From assembly GCF_002093745.1 (NCBI RefSeq), contig NZ_MTSB01000001.1, forward strand, positions 124,001-188,000: 64,000 nt of DNA, written 5' to 3'. Numbering within the stretch: the stretch's first letter is position 1; each line of letters opens with the position of its first letter. Of this stretch, positions 35,452-45,158 are shown in pieces. The position numbers and the translations under genes were made by a program. The notes below the pieces were generated by a model. That model was not told the origin of the DNA and made no database searches. It saw only the letters and a list, made by a program, of their open reading frames with translations. Source of the DNA: Pseudomonas graminis. GTDB lineage: Bacteria; Pseudomonadota; Gammaproteobacteria; Pseudomonadales; Pseudomonadaceae.

Positions 35452-36177
35452 TCAGGCGAACAGGCGATCGGTGTTGATGAAACCGCGCTCGTTTTCCGGG
35501 CGCGAGGTTCGGCAGTGTTCGGCAACGCTGGCGTCGGCTTTCATCCAGCTGAGCTTGAGCGGTTGCGGCGCATATTCCGGGTTGGGGTCCATCGGGTGTT
35601 GCAGCGCGGTCAGGACCACCAGCGTGTCCATCGGCGCATACAGTTCGATACAGTCACCGGCTTTCGAATTGTTCGGCACGAAATGCAGCGCGCCCGTATC
35701 GTCGACATCGACGCGGCTGAACAGGTTGAGCGTCATCAGCAGGTCCGACAGCCCCAGCCCCCACTTGCCCAGCTCGACCAGCAGGTTGTCGACGCCATTG
35801 CGGAAGAAACCGTTACGCAGTTCCTGATAGCGACCCTGGCCGTATTTTTCAGCGACTTCCTGGGCGTTGAGCACGCCGCCAATGCTGTCGCTCCAGCCAC
35901 AGGTGTCAGTGACGATGGCGGCCAGCACGCGCCCCATGTCCGAATACAGGCAGTGGCCTTTGCTCAACCTGGCGGTGTGCTGGCATTTGAGGCTGTCGGG
36001 CAGGTTCAGCCGTTCGGTTTTTTCGTGCGCGTTGAGCAAGGTCAGGCTGACGTTGGCATTGCCGTGCAGGTCAGTCAGACGCAGCAGCTCGCCACGTTTG
36101 AGGATGAACGAGCGATGGCCGCCACCGGGCAGGCGTTCTTCGGCGAAAACCGGGTACAGCGTGGTCGAGTCAGTCAT
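35452..36177 (-). CDS. Carboxyguanidine deiminase subunit (UAAP1, DUF1989)
   Basis: A 241-residue DUF1989 protein, the larger partner of the downstream UAAP2 subunit. Motifs include [27 protein letters not shown], a CGWSDSIGG segment, [16 protein letters not shown] and [19 protein letters not shown]. Together the pair should hydrolyse carboxyguanidine to allophanate plus ammonia. Its start overlaps the end of the ABC ATPase gene by 4 bases, showing it belongs to the same operon as the transporter. Confidence 0.9.
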   Translation of the reverse strand: MTDSTTLYPVFAEERLPGGGHRSFILKRGELLRLTDLHGNANVSLTLLNAHEKTERLNLPDSLKCQHTARLSKGHCLYSDMGRVLAAIVTDTCGWSDSIGGVLNAQEVAEKYGQGRYQELRNGFFRNGVDNLLVELGKWGLGLSDLLMTLNLFSRVDVDDTGALHFVPNNSKAGDCIELYAPMDTLVVLTALQHPMDPNPEYAPQPLKLSWMKADASVAEHCRTSRPENERGFINTDRLFA

Positions 36178-36956
36178 TGAGCGGGCTCCTCTGAAACGGT
36201 AAGCAGCGAGTCGATGGCGGCGCGTTCGGCGCGGCGTTCGCTGTTGAGGGGGATGTCGTAAGTGATGCGCGCGCCATACGCGCCGGGTTCATGCGGGTCA
36301 TGGCGCACCTTGTCGAACACCAGCAGGCGGGTGCCGAGGTTGAAGCCTTCGGACAGGTCATGGGTGACCATGAACACCGTCAGTTTCGTCTCGCGCCACA
36401 GCTCCAGCAGCAGGTGGTGCATGTCCTTGCGGATGCCCGGGTCGAGGGCACCGAACGGCTCGTCCAGCAGCAGAACGCGGGGTTTCATGATCAGCGCCTG
36501 GGCAATCGCCAGCCGCTGTTGCATGCCGCCGGACAACTGCGTCGGGTACTTGTCCAGCGCGTGGCTCAGGCCGACTTTGTTCAGCAGGTGCGCGGCCTGC
36601 TCGCGAGCCTCGCGTTTGGCCTGACCGAACAAACGGCCCAGCCATGCGGCACGGGGCAGCTCCAGGCCCAGCGCCACGTTGTCGAGCACCGACAAATGCG
36701 GGAAGACCGAGTAGCGCTGGAAGACCACGCCCCGGCTGGCATCCGGTTCATGGGCCAGTGCCTCGCTGTCCAGTGTGATCAGGCCGCGGCTCGGGGTTTC
36801 CTGACCCAGCAGCAAACCCAGGAAGGTCGATTTGCCACAACCCGACGCGCCGACCAGCGTGCAGAACTCACCTTCGGCGACGTCCAGATTCAAGCCTTCA
36901 AGCACCACCTGATCGCCGTATTGCTGCCAGACGTTGCGCACACGGATAAAGCTCAT
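36174..36956 (-). CDS. ABC transporter ATP-binding protein (guanidine uptake)
   Basis: A 260-residue nitrate/taurine-type ABC ATPase: Walker A VGASGCGKSTFL, Q-loop region VFQRYSVFPHLSVLDNV, signature QLSGGMQQRLAIAQAL, Walker B LLLDEPFGALD and the H-loop VTHDLSEGF. The start at 36956 overlaps the permease stop by 4 bases; the open frame continues upstream but not in family sequence. From its operon it should power uptake of guanidine or a related nitrogen compound. Confidence 0.93.
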   Translation of the reverse strand: MSFIRVRNVWQQYGDQVVLEGLNLDVAEGEFCTLVGASGCGKSTFLGLLLGQETPSRGLITLDSEALAHEPDASRGVVFQRYSVFPHLSVLDNVALGLELPRAAWLGRLFGQAKREAREQAAHLLNKVGLSHALDKYPTQLSGGMQQRLAIAQALIMKPRVLLLDEPFGALDPGIRKDMHHLLLELWRETKLTVFMVTHDLSEGFNLGTRLLVFDKVRHDPHEPGAYGARITYDIPLNSERRAERAAIDSLLTVSEEPAQ

Positions 36957-37768
36957 GCGCGGGCTCCTTCGTACCAGGGAAAGGCGCGTCGGGTCAGGGC
37001 TTTCAGGCCCCAGTCCATCAGCCAGGCGAGCAGGGTGATCCACACCACATACGGCAGAATCACGTCCATCGCCAGATAGCGCCGCACCAGAAAAATCCGG
37101 TAGCCCAGACCGTCAGTCGATGCGATGGCTTCGGCCGCAATCAGAAACAGCCACGCCGACCCGAGTACCAACCGCAGGGCAATCAACAGACGTGGCAGCA
37201 ACTGCGGCAGGATGACCCGCAGAATCAGCGTCCAGGTGTTGGCACCCAACGTCTGTGCCTTGATCAGCAGTTCGACCGGAATTTCCCGAGCGCGCTGTTC
37301 CAGGTCACGCGCCAGAATCGGCGTGATACCGATCACGATCAGCATCACTTTCGACAGCTCGCCCAAGCCAAAGACGATGAACAGAATCGGCAGGATCGCC
37401 AGCGGCGGCACCATCGACAGCACGGTCAGCAAGGGCGACAACGGCGCACTGAACAGTGGCAGGGCACCCGCCGCAATACCCAGACACAGCCCCAGCAATG
37501 CGCTGATTCCGAGGCCGATTGCCAGGCGCTTGAGGCTCGACGCCGAGTCTTGCCACAGCAGGTAATCGCCGGTTCGGGCGTCGGCGGTAAATGCCACGCG
37601 TTTCACCGCATCGGCCATCTGCACCGCACTGGGCAGCAGTTTGTCGGTGGGGTTTTCCGCAAGCCGGGTGGCCGAACCCATGAAATAGGCGAACAGCAAC
37701 AAGGCGAACGGCAGGATCACCAGAATCAGGCGACCGGCGCGATCCGGATGACGGTTTATCAAGCGCAT
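36953..37768 (-). CDS. ABC transporter permease (guanidine uptake)
   Basis: A 271-residue inner-membrane permease of the SsuC/TauC type. Hydrophobic helices are spread along it, e.g. LILVILPFALLLFAYFMGS, IGISALLGLCLGIAAGAL, LLTVLSMVPPLAILPILFIVFG. The EAA loop that contacts the ATPase is around LIKAQTLGANTWTLILRVILPQLLPRLL. It sits between binding protein and ATPase genes (28-base gap upstream, 4-base overlap downstream). Confidence 0.92.
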   Translation of the reverse strand: MRLINRHPDRAGRLILVILPFALLLFAYFMGSATRLAENPTDKLLPSAVQMADAVKRVAFTADARTGDYLLWQDSASSLKRLAIGLGISALLGLCLGIAAGALPLFSAPLSPLLTVLSMVPPLAILPILFIVFGLGELSKVMLIVIGITPILARDLEQRAREIPVELLIKAQTLGANTWTLILRVILPQLLPRLLIALRLVLGSAWLFLIAAEAIASTDGLGYRIFLVRRYLAMDVILPYVVWITLLAWLMDWGLKALTRRAFPWYEGARA

Positions 37769-37795
37769 GGCAATGACCTTTCTACTGAGCGTGAT

Positions 37796-38863
37796 TTACA
37801 GCGTGCCGTCGGCGGCCATCTGCACGTAGCTGGGGTCGAAGTGCAGCTTCAGGTTGGCTTTGTCGCCCACGATCACACCGTTGGCGAACGACATGCCGAC
37901 GGCATTGGCATCCCGCGCGCCTTCGCCCAGCAAGCCGTGAGCGAACGAGAAGTCAGCGACCTTGCGTTGGGTCTCGGGCAGTTGTTTGCTGGTGGCGAAT
38001 TCGAGGGCTTCCTTAGGCGTGGCGAACAGCTTGGTGGTGTCCAGTTGCGCCTGAAAACCGGCCAGATCAGTGCCCGATGCCTTGGCCATGTGTTCCAGTG
38101 CGGCCTTGCTCTGGGCATTTTTGGCATTCATCAGCGCGACCACTTCAAACCATGCGCCGGTCAGGGCTTTGCCCAGGGCTGGGTTGTCTTTCAGGGTCTG
38201 AGTGTTGACGACCATCATGTCCATGATCTCGCCAGGGATCTGACTGGAGTTGAACACTTCGGTCACGCCGGGCCTGGCTTTGATGTCCGACAGCATCGGG
38301 TTCCAGGTGGTGACTGCCTGAACGTCATCGGTGTTGAAGGCGGCAGAGATATCAGCATCCGAGGTGTTGACGACCTTGAGGTCTTTCTCGCTGAGTCTGG
38401 CCGTGTCCAGTGCGCGGGCCAGCAGGTAGTGAGACACCGAGAGCTCGACCAGATTGACGTCCATGCCTTTCAGGTCGGCAACTTTCTTGCCTTCGCCCTT
38501 GAGCACGATGCCGTCGTTACCATTGGAGAAGTCGCTGACGATCAACGCGGTGCTTTCTACGCCCCCTGCGGCCGGGATGGTCAAGGCGTCCATGTTGGTC
38601 ATGGTGCAGCCATCGAACTGGCCGGCGGTGTATTGATTGATGGATTCGACGTAGTCGTTGAGCTGAGTGACATCGATTTTGATGCCGTACTTTTTCGCCC
38701 ATTTGTCGACAATGCCCTGGCTGCCTGCGTATTCCCAAGGCATCCAGCCTGCATAGATAGTCCAGCAGACGTTGAAGTGATCTTTCTGGGCGGCATTCGC
38801 CGAGAGGCTCAACGCAGCAAGCAGGCCTGCGGTGAGCAGGCCGAAAAGACGAGACTTTTGCAT
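37796..38863 (-). CDS. Periplasmic substrate-binding protein (guanidine uptake)
   Basis: A 355-residue binding protein with signal peptide MQKSRLFGLLTAGLLAALSLSANAA. The mature start FNVCWTIYAGWMPWEYAGSQGIVDKWAKKYG is of the nitrate/taurine (NMT1-like) type seen in operons with urea carboxylase. It is the first gene after the guanidine-I riboswitch. The start at 38863 has GGAG about nine bases upstream; a longer frame from 38905 would spoil the signal peptide. Confidence 0.92.
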   Translation of the reverse strand: MQKSRLFGLLTAGLLAALSLSANAAQKDHFNVCWTIYAGWMPWEYAGSQGIVDKWAKKYGIKIDVTQLNDYVESINQYTAGQFDGCTMTNMDALTIPAAGGVESTALIVSDFSNGNDGIVLKGEGKKVADLKGMDVNLVELSVSHYLLARALDTARLSEKDLKVVNTSDADISAAFNTDDVQAVTTWNPMLSDIKARPGVTEVFNSSQIPGEIMDMMVVNTQTLKDNPALGKALTGAWFEVVALMNAKNAQSKAALEHMAKASGTDLAGFQAQLDTTKLFATPKEALEFATSKQLPETQRKVADFSFAHGLLGEGARDANAVGMSFANGVIVGDKANLKLHFDPSYVQMAADGTL

Positions 38864-38923
38864 GTTGAGAAATCTCCAGTAGTGAAAAAAGGCGGCCAGG
38901 AGCAACGTGACACCACTGGTGTC

Positions 38924-39023
38924 CCTGTCTCCCGGGCTTTTGTCCCGCCGTGTAACCTCTACTGGAGGTCGCCAACTCTCGGACCAGCCACTTGCCTGTC
39001 GGCAAGCCGGAACCCTAGTCGGC
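38924..39023 (-). promoter_or_regulatory. Guanidine-I (ykkC) riboswitch
   Basis: On the minus strand the hallmark guanidine-I elements follow in order: GACTAGGGTTCCG (39020-39008), then CTGGTCCGAGAG (38986-38975), then ACACGGCGGGACAAAAGCCC (38952-38933) and GGGAGA. These match the conserved ykkC subtype 1 aptamer that binds free guanidinium. Downstream, before the first start codon, GGCCGCC followed by TTTTTT (about 38885-38897) can pair with GGCGG of the aptamer's 3' part, which gives a plausible transcription-termination switch. This places the transporter, carboxylase, deiminase and hydrolase genes under guanidine control. Confidence 0.93.
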
Positions 39024-39436
39024 TATTGCAAATTGTGGTGCCGCGAACCTGTGTTGACTCCTGCACGCCACTCATCAAGCGAGAGTTGTGCCAACTCGCT
39101 GAAACCGTTGGTTTTGAGGGGCACAGGCAAGGTTGCAGCGGATCGGCAGGCTTGGAGCTGCCTTGTGCTGGTGCGGGGCTGCACCGGGATGAAGCGAAGC
39201 AGTGACTGCTGTGGTGAAATGTTTTGTAGCATCTTTGTAAAAAACCGGAACAGCATCGAAAGTGTTGTTTTCACAGCTTTTTCCGGCCTGATCGGCATGG
39301 CGTATGAGACGCTGCCACTGCTGGACCCAGGGCACTAGAACGCGTTTTTGCTGTCTGATTTTTCGTCCGCCAACCGCTTTGGCGGACGCCGACCAGCGTC
39401 GCTGGTTTGTGCCCAATCGCGGTCCAGGAGGCCGCC
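39024..39436. other. Intergenic region with a 10-bp perfect hairpin
   Basis: About 410 bases between the riboswitch and the lipoprotein gene. I see no gene. A perfect 10-bp stem (39364-39373 with 39379-39388, loop of five) lies about 50 bases before the lipoprotein start and could be a leader structure. Promoters for both divergent units should be here. Confidence 0.4.
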
Positions 39437-39886
39437 ATGTATCGAAGACCCTTGCTTATCACGTTGCTGACCCTTTTCCTTGCTGGTTGCTACGGAGGCC
39501 CTGGATACTACGAATCTGATGTGTACACGCAGCCGACAACTGTCGTCGGCGGCGCTTACGCGTATGACAACGGCTACCGCTCCACTTATTACCAGGAGCG
39601 GCGCATCTACGTGGCGCCTCAACCGCGCTATTACAATCAGCCGCGCTATTACGCCCCGGCACCGCGTTACTACGCGCCGCCGCCCGTCCCGCGCTACTAC
39701 CAGCCAGGCCGTCCACCGGGCTATGGCTGGAGGAATGACGGATTCCGCGGGAACGATGGCTACCGTGGTAACTATCGCGGAGACCGTGGCAACCGCGGCT
39801 GGGATGACCACGGCGGACGAGGCGGGCGCGATGGCCGTGATCACGGAAGAGGCGGACGCGGCGACGGTCGTGGCGGTCATCGGTAG
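39437..39886 (+). CDS. Tyr/Arg/Gly-rich lipoprotein
   Basis: A 149-residue small lipoprotein. The signal peptide MYRRPLLITLLTLFLAGCYG ends in a lipobox LAGC, so the mature protein starts with lipidated Cys. The remainder is very rich in Tyr, Arg, Gly and Pro, with repeats such as PRYYNQPRYYAPAPRYYAPPP and a C-terminal RGDRGNRGWDDHGGRGGRDG tail. The start has CAGGAGG upstream. Function is unknown; the composition suggests an envelope-associated, disordered protein. Confidence 0.8.
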   Translation: MYRRPLLITLLTLFLAGCYGGPGYYESDVYTQPTTVVGGAYAYDNGYRSTYYQERRIYVAPQPRYYNQPRYYAPAPRYYAPPPVPRYYQPGRPPGYGWRNDGFRGNDGYRGNYRGDRGNRGWDDHGGRGGRDGRDHGRGGRGDGRGGHR

Positions 39887-39937
39887 CTGAAGGGCTCCTG
39901 TATCTGGATCGACCATCCTGATCTCTATCGACTAGCG

Positions 39938-39968
39938 TGCCGACGCTCTGCGTCGGCATGCTTTTCTC
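39938..39968 (+). terminator. Hairpin terminator after the lipoprotein gene
   Basis: TGCCGACGC and GCGTCGGCA form a perfect nine-base stem with loop TCT (39938-39958), followed by TGCTTTTC. A second GACGCTCTGCGTC copy follows at 39969-39981. This hairpin motif is frequent after genes in P. syringae genomes. Confidence 0.6.
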
Positions 39969-40067
39969 GACGCTCTGCGTCCCTCCTGAATGCGCAAACC
40001 GCAACCGGCATTGACTTTGCCGCCGAGCTTTCCTAGTGTCCGCCCATTGTTTTTACCGGATGTAACC

Positions 40068-40760
40068 ATGACGAGCGACGACCGCATCAAGCTTGAGCCA
40101 AGCTGGAAAGAGGCCCTGCGTGACGAATTCGAACAACCCTACATGGCGCAGTTGCGTGAGTTTCTGCGTCAGGAGCATGGGGCAGGCAAGGAAATCTATC
40201 CGCCGGGGCCGCTGATTTTCAATGCGCTGAACTCGACGCCGCTGGATAACGTGAAGGTCGTGATCCTCGGTCAAGACCCGTATCACGGTCCGAATCAGGC
40301 CCACGGTCTGTGCTTTTCGGTGCAGCCCGGCGTGCCGACGCCACCGTCGCTGGTCAACATCTACAAAGAGCTGAAACGTGACCTGAACATCGACATCCCC
40401 AATCACGGTTGCCTGCAATCCTGGGCTGATCAGGGCGTGCTGTTGCTCAACACAACGCTGACTGTGGAGCGCGCCAATGCGGCCTCGCATGCGGGAAAAG
40501 GCTGGCAGCACTTCACCGACCGCATCATTCAGGTGGTCAGCGAGCATCAGCCGCATCTGGTGTTTCTGTTGTGGGGCGCTCATGCGCAAAGCAAGCAGAA
40601 GCTGGTCGACGCGACCAAGCATCTGGTGCTGACGTCCGTCCATCCTTCACCGCTGTCAGCCTACAAAGGCTTTCTGGGCAACGGTCATTTCGGGCGGGCC
40701 AACAAGTACCTTGAGCAAAACGGTCTGGCACCGATCGACTGGCGGCTGCCCGCGCTCTGA
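40068..40760 (+). CDS. ung: Uracil-DNA glycosylase
   Basis: A 230-residue family 1 uracil-DNA glycosylase that removes uracil from DNA as the first step of base excision repair. The catalytic water-activating motif is [21 protein letters not shown] near residue 60, and the uracil/minor-groove loop is [17 protein letters not shown] near the C-terminus. The start at 40068 gives the family N-terminus and usual length. It appears to be a single-gene unit convergent with the AbrB-like gene. Confidence 0.97.
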   Translation: MTSDDRIKLEPSWKEALRDEFEQPYMAQLREFLRQEHGAGKEIYPPGPLIFNALNSTPLDNVKVVILGQDPYHGPNQAHGLCFSVQPGVPTPPSLVNIYKELKRDLNIDIPNHGCLQSWADQGVLLLNTTLTVERANAASHAGKGWQHFTDRIIQVVSEHQPHLVFLLWGAHAQSKQKLVDATKHLVLTSVHPSPLSAYKGFLGNGHFGRANKYLEQNGLAPIDWRLPAL

Positions 40761-40789
40761 CCAAGTGCTTCTGATGCTGACCGACGCGC

Positions 40790-41824
40790 TCAGTCAGCGA
40801 GCCGCTTGTTCCAGCGTCGATACAGCGGCTCGGCGAGAAACAGCACGAACAGCAGGCGCATGACCTGCATGGCCGTGACCAGCGGCACCGACAGTTGCAG
40901 CACCTCGGCGGTCAGGCTCATTTCGGCAATGCCACCGGGCATCATGCCCAGCGTCAATGAGCGCAAGTCCAGGTGGGTGAGGGCGCTGAGGCCCAGAGCC
41001 GCCAGTGCCGCGATCAGCATCGTCAGCGCAGTACCCAGCAGCGTGCGCGCCAGAAACGACGGTGCTCGCCGAAAGAACTCCCGATTGAAATGGCAACCCA
41101 GCCCGCTGCCGATCAGCAACTGGCCGAGTTGACTCGCGCCATTGGGCAAGCCGATTCTCAGGTCCCAGACCACACTGACCACGGCGCTGAGCAACAGCGG
41201 GCCGAACAGCCACGGATTGGGCTGCTTGAGACGTTGCCACAGCCAGGCCAGTGCGGCGCCGAACGGCAGCAGAAAGGCCAGCCAGCGCCAGTCGACCGCG
41301 GTGGCGTGCAACACCGGCGCACCGTCACCCAACAGGTATTTGAAGATCGCCGGTACACACAGCACCACCGCCAGGACCCGCAGGCTTTGCGCGGCAGCGA
41401 CACTGCTGAGCCTGGCGCCGTTGCGTGCGCCAAGGTTGACCATCTCCCCGGAGCCGCCCGGCATGCTGGAAAAAAACGCGGTCGCGCGGTCTTCTCCCGT
41501 GCGCAGCATCAGCCAGACGCCGACCAGGCACGACAGGCTGGTGATCAGCGCACCGATGAAAATCAGCCCGAAGTGAGCCAGTACCTGTTCGATGACCACC
41601 GGCGTGAAGTGCAGGCCGATACCGATTCCAATGATCAGCTGACCGCATTTGCGCCCGCCTGGAATCTGCGCCAACTGCCACGGTGTCAGGCAACGCACAA
41701 GGATGATTGCCAGCAACGAGCCAACCATCCACGGCAGCGGCCAGCCGACCTGACTGGCGAGGTATCCGCCCAGCAGGCCGACCAGTGACGTTGCCCACCA
41801 TTGGCGCAGAGGCGAATCAGCCAT
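40790..41824 (-). CDS. AbrB-family integral membrane protein
   Basis: A 344-residue polytopic membrane protein with a duplicated AbrB/AmoA-like domain. The repeat shows in ASQVGWPLPWMVGSLLAII with GGRKCGQLIIGIGIGLHF, and later GASQLGQLLIGSGLGCHF with GMMPGGIAEMSLTAE. Despite the name there is no transcription-factor domain; the family is thought to be a transporter. It overlaps tctA by 8 bases at its start and so is the last gene of the tct transport operon, which suggests a linked transport role. Confidence 0.85.
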   Translation of the reverse strand: MADSPLRQWWATSLVGLLGGYLASQVGWPLPWMVGSLLAIILVRCLTPWQLAQIPGGRKCGQLIIGIGIGLHFTPVVIEQVLAHFGLIFIGALITSLSCLVGVWLMLRTGEDRATAFFSSMPGGSGEMVNLGARNGARLSSVAAAQSLRVLAVVLCVPAIFKYLLGDGAPVLHATAVDWRWLAFLLPFGAALAWLWQRLKQPNPWLFGPLLLSAVVSVVWDLRIGLPNGASQLGQLLIGSGLGCHFNREFFRRAPSFLARTLLGTALTMLIAALAALGLSALTHLDLRSLTLGMMPGGIAEMSLTAEVLQLSVPLVTAMQVMRLLFVLFLAEPLYRRWNKRLAD

Positions 41825-43331
41825 GTGTCGCGGCAGCTTGCTGTTTCGCGCGTTTGCGCCAGATACGGAACAGCGGGAACAGCAGCATGAACACGGTCAC
41901 GACCCAGACCCCGAGGGTGATCGGGCTGGACCAGAGAATCCCCAGTTCGCCGTTGGAGATGGACAAGGCACGACGCAGGTTCTGTTCCATCAGGCCCCCA
42001 AGGATGAAACCGAGCAGGATCGGCGAGAGCGGGAAATCCAGCTTGCGAAGGATGTAGCCGAAGATGCCGATGCCGACCATCAGGAACAGGTCGAAGGTGG
42101 TGGCATGCACCGCATACACACCGATGCCGGTGATGATCGCGATCACGGGCACCAGCGCCCAGTTCGGCACGGCGAGGATGCGGGTGAAGATGCGGATCAT
42201 CGGGATGTTGAGGATCACCAGCATGATGTTGGCGATGAACAGCGACGCGATCAGGCCCCAGACGATGTCCGGCTGCTGTTGAAACAGCATCGGGCCGGGC
42301 GTGATGTTGTACAGCGACAGCGCGCCGATCATCACCGCCGTGGTGCCTGAACCCGGAACGCCCAGGGTCAGCATCGGCACCAGTGCGCCACAGGCGGTTG
42401 CACCGATGGCGGTTTCCGGTGCGGCCAGACCGCGCATGTCACCCTGGCCGAACTTGCCGGTTGCCCCGGCGATGCGTTTTTCGGTCATGTAGGCGACCGC
42501 GCTGGCCAGCGTTGCCCCGGCACCCGGCAGCACGCCGAGGATAAAGCCCAGCAGCCCGCAGCGAATGTTGACCACGAACACCGAAGCCGCTTCCTTGAAA
42601 TTGAACATCATGCGCCCGGTGGCTTTGACCGCTTCCTGGCCGCGATGGGTTTTCTCCAGCAGCAACAGGATTTCGCTGATCGAAAACAGTCCCAGAACCA
42701 GCACCACGAACTGGATGCCGTCGGTCAGGTGAATGTTGTCGCCGGTAAAGCGGTACACGCCGCTGTTGGCGTCAATGCCCACGGCGGACAGAAACAAACC
42801 GATCAGCGCAGCAATGAACGTCTTGAGTGGCCTGTCGCCGGCCATTCCGCCCAGGCAGACAATCGCAAACACCATCAGGACGAAATATTCCGCCGGACCG
42901 AAAGCAATCGCCCATTTGGCGAGCAGGGGCGCGAACAGCACCATGCCGCAGGTGGCGATGAACGCACCGATGAACGAGCTCCACGCCGACAGCGACAGCG
43001 CAACCCCGGCCAACCCCTGGCGGGCCATCGGGTAACCGTCCAGCGTGGTCATGACTGTCGAGGCTTCACCCGGAATGTTCAGCAGGATCGAACTGATGCG
43101 CCCGCCATATTCACAGCCCAGGTAAACGGCGGCCAGCAGAATCAGCGCTGACTCGGGCGGCAGGCCCAAGGCAAACGCGATGGGTATCAACAAGGCCACG
43201 CCGTTGATCGGGCCCAGCCCCGGCAACAGGCCGACGACGGTGCCGATCAGCGTGCCGGAAAGCGCGGTGATCAGGTTATACGGGGTGAGCGCGACGCCGA
43301 AGCCCTGACCCAGGTAGCTGAAAGTATCCAT
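41817..43331 (-). CDS. tctA: Tripartite tricarboxylate transporter large membrane subunit TctA
   Basis: A 504-residue inner-membrane protein with about 12 hydrophobic helices. The TctA signature LIPIAFALGLPPESALILLAAVYLGCEYGGRISSILLNIPGEASTVMTTLDGYPMARQG is clear at residues about 57-115, and GVPGSGTTAVMIGALSLYNITPGPMLF is the second repeat. With TctB and TctC it imports citrate or a related carboxylate. The start at 43331 follows the tctB stop by one base; upstream codons are not family-like. Confidence 0.94.
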   Translation of the reverse strand: MDTFSYLGQGFGVALTPYNLITALSGTLIGTVVGLLPGLGPINGVALLIPIAFALGLPPESALILLAAVYLGCEYGGRISSILLNIPGEASTVMTTLDGYPMARQGLAGVALSLSAWSSFIGAFIATCGMVLFAPLLAKWAIAFGPAEYFVLMVFAIVCLGGMAGDRPLKTFIAALIGLFLSAVGIDANSGVYRFTGDNIHLTDGIQFVVLVLGLFSISEILLLLEKTHRGQEAVKATGRMMFNFKEAASVFVVNIRCGLLGFILGVLPGAGATLASAVAYMTEKRIAGATGKFGQGDMRGLAAPETAIGATACGALVPMLTLGVPGSGTTAVMIGALSLYNITPGPMLFQQQPDIVWGLIASLFIANIMLVILNIPMIRIFTRILAVPNWALVPVIAIITGIGVYAVHATTFDLFLMVGIGIFGYILRKLDFPLSPILLGFILGGLMEQNLRRALSISNGELGILWSSPITLGVWVVTVFMLLFPLFRIWRKRAKQQAAATHG

Positions 43332-43332
43332 G

Positions 43333-43791
43333 TCAGTTCTCCAGAACGCGAAGCAGGCCCAAAGGCAAGGGGACATCCATTGCTTTGTCGAACAGCAGGT
43401 AAAGGCCGACACTCATCAGAATCACCACCACCACGCTGGGCATCCAGCGCCCGCCGTACAGGCGCGCCATGGGAATACCGATCAGGATGCTGCTGAGGAT
43501 GAAGCCCAGCGGTTCGAACAGCCCGGCGAAGATCAGCAACAGGACGATGCACAGGCCGATCTTGACCAGTGTTTCGCGATCCAGCGCAGGTTCCTCTTCG
43601 GTGTGGACGATGGCGGTAGGACGAATCAACAGGTAAAGCAGGGCGACGCCCATCAGCCCGAGCATCAGCAAGGGAAAGGCGCGTGGTCCGACCGGCTCAT
43701 AGGAAAAAGGTGCCTGATACGGCCAGGCCATAAGGGCCAGGCCTGCGCAGGCCAGCAATAATGTGGCTGCGAAAATGCGTTGTATGACCAT
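43333..43791 (-). CDS. tctB: Tripartite tricarboxylate transporter small membrane subunit TctB
   Basis: A 152-residue protein with four hydrophobic helices, the usual TctB size and layout: LLACAGLALMAWPYQAPF, RAFPLLMLGLMGVALLYLLI, IGLCIVLLLIFAGLFEPLGFILSSILIGI and VVVILMSVGLYLLFDKAM. The PF...GPRAFP region after the first helix is typical. It lies between tctC (62-base gap) and tctA (1 base). Confidence 0.9.
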   Translation of the reverse strand: MVIQRIFAATLLLACAGLALMAWPYQAPFSYEPVGPRAFPLLMLGLMGVALLYLLIRPTAIVHTEEEPALDRETLVKIGLCIVLLLIFAGLFEPLGFILSSILIGIPMARLYGGRWMPSVVVVILMSVGLYLLFDKAMDVPLPLGLLRVLEN

Positions 43792-43853
43792 GAGAAGCTC
43801 CTGAGCTGCGCCCGCGGTGCAGGCGCAACTGAAAGTCAGTCAAGTGTGTTCAA

Positions 43854-44831
43854 TCACTGAATCAGGCCGAATTCCTTGGCCATCATTTTGTAATCGGCTA
43901 CCTGCTTCTTGACGTAGGTGTCCAGCTCCGCACCGGTCATGGCGAACGGGAACAGCTCGCGCTGGTCACGCAGTTTGGCGAAATCTTCCGAGGCCAGGAT
44001 CTTGTCGAACGAGGCCTTCCACCAGTTGTAGTCTTCGTCGCTGACCTTCGGCCCGAGATAGAAACCACGCACCACCGGCCAGACGATGTCGTAGCCCTGC
44101 TCTTTGGCGGTGGGGATGTCTTTCATTTCCGGTTCGTCGATACGCTTGTCGGCGAACACCGCAAGCAGGCGCATGTCACCGCTCAGAATGTGCGGCATGG
44201 AGTCGGAGATATCGGTACTGCCCACCTGAATATGACCGCCGAGCAGTGCCGTGGCGATTTCGCCGCCGCCTTCCAGCGCGACATAGCGCAAGGCGCGTGG
44301 GTTGATACCTGCGGCCTTGGCGATCAAGGCGGTCTGCATCCAGTCCTGACTGCCGACCGTGCCGCCGGAGCCGATCACGACTTTGCTCGGGTCGGCTTTG
44401 AGCGCCTGAACCAGGTCATCAAGGTTTTTATAAGGCGAGTCGCTTTTCACTGCGATAGCGCCGTAACTGGTGCCGACCGCAGCAAGCCAGCGCACTGCGT
44501 TTTCATCGAAACGGCCGAATTTGCCCTGCGCCAGATTGAGCAGCGAACCGCTGGACCACGCGACCAGCGTGCCTGCGTCAGCCGGACGCTGAGCGACCAC
44601 CGCGTTATACGCGACCGCCCCGACGCCCCCGGGCATGTACGTCACGCGCATAGGGGTGGACAGGATCTTCTCGTTGATCAATGCGCTTTGTATCAGCTTG
44701 CAGGTCAGGTCGAATCCGCCGCCTGGCGACGCTGGCGCGATGCACTCCGGGCGTCTTGGCTCGGCGAGCAACTGGCTGGCAATCAGCATGCATCCGGCGG
44801 TGGCCGCTATCTGACGCAGGGAAAATTTCAT
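43854..44831 (-). CDS. tctC: Tricarboxylate-binding periplasmic protein TctC
   Basis: A 325-residue periplasmic binding protein (Bug/TctC family). The signal peptide is MKFSLRQIAATAGCMLIASQLLA. The mature start has ECIAPASPGGGFDLTCKLI, the ligand-pocket loop of the family, and VTYMPGGVGAVAYN follows. GGAG lies before the start. It is the first gene of the operon tctC-tctB-tctA-abrB-like, probably activated by TctD encoded divergently. Confidence 0.94.
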   Translation of the reverse strand: MKFSLRQIAATAGCMLIASQLLAEPRRPECIAPASPGGGFDLTCKLIQSALINEKILSTPMRVTYMPGGVGAVAYNAVVAQRPADAGTLVAWSSGSLLNLAQGKFGRFDENAVRWLAAVGTSYGAIAVKSDSPYKNLDDLVQALKADPSKVVIGSGGTVGSQDWMQTALIAKAAGINPRALRYVALEGGGEIATALLGGHIQVGSTDISDSMPHILSGDMRLLAVFADKRIDEPEMKDIPTAKEQGYDIVWPVVRGFYLGPKVSDEDYNWWKASFDKILASEDFAKLRDQRELFPFAMTGAELDTYVKKQVADYKMMAKEFGLIQ

Positions 44832-45158
44832 GTTCAGTCTCCAGAGATTTTTTGTTTTTGGATGAGAGAAGCTGTCAACAATCGCTTTTTGTCAGGCGCA
44901 GGGCGAAATACTGTTCAATGACAGAGAGGCGTCATGGGTACAGGGAATGGCGCGGGCGATTCGAGAAGGGGGCTGTCGTGGGAGTGCTTGCAGTGCGCAA
45001 GTGGCGGATAAAACGCGGTCAACGAACGGGCGAGCCTGGGCTGGCGTAGACATGGGTGACTCCGTTTACTGATTTATTGTTTTTATTTTCCAGACGCATC
45101 CGGGCGCCTGTTTTTTACGTACCCGTTTGTCGGGCCGTACTGCGATGCTAAACGACCA

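Noticed and set aside
39364..39388. Terminator
   Set aside because: The perfect stem has no T run downstream on either strand in the correct position.
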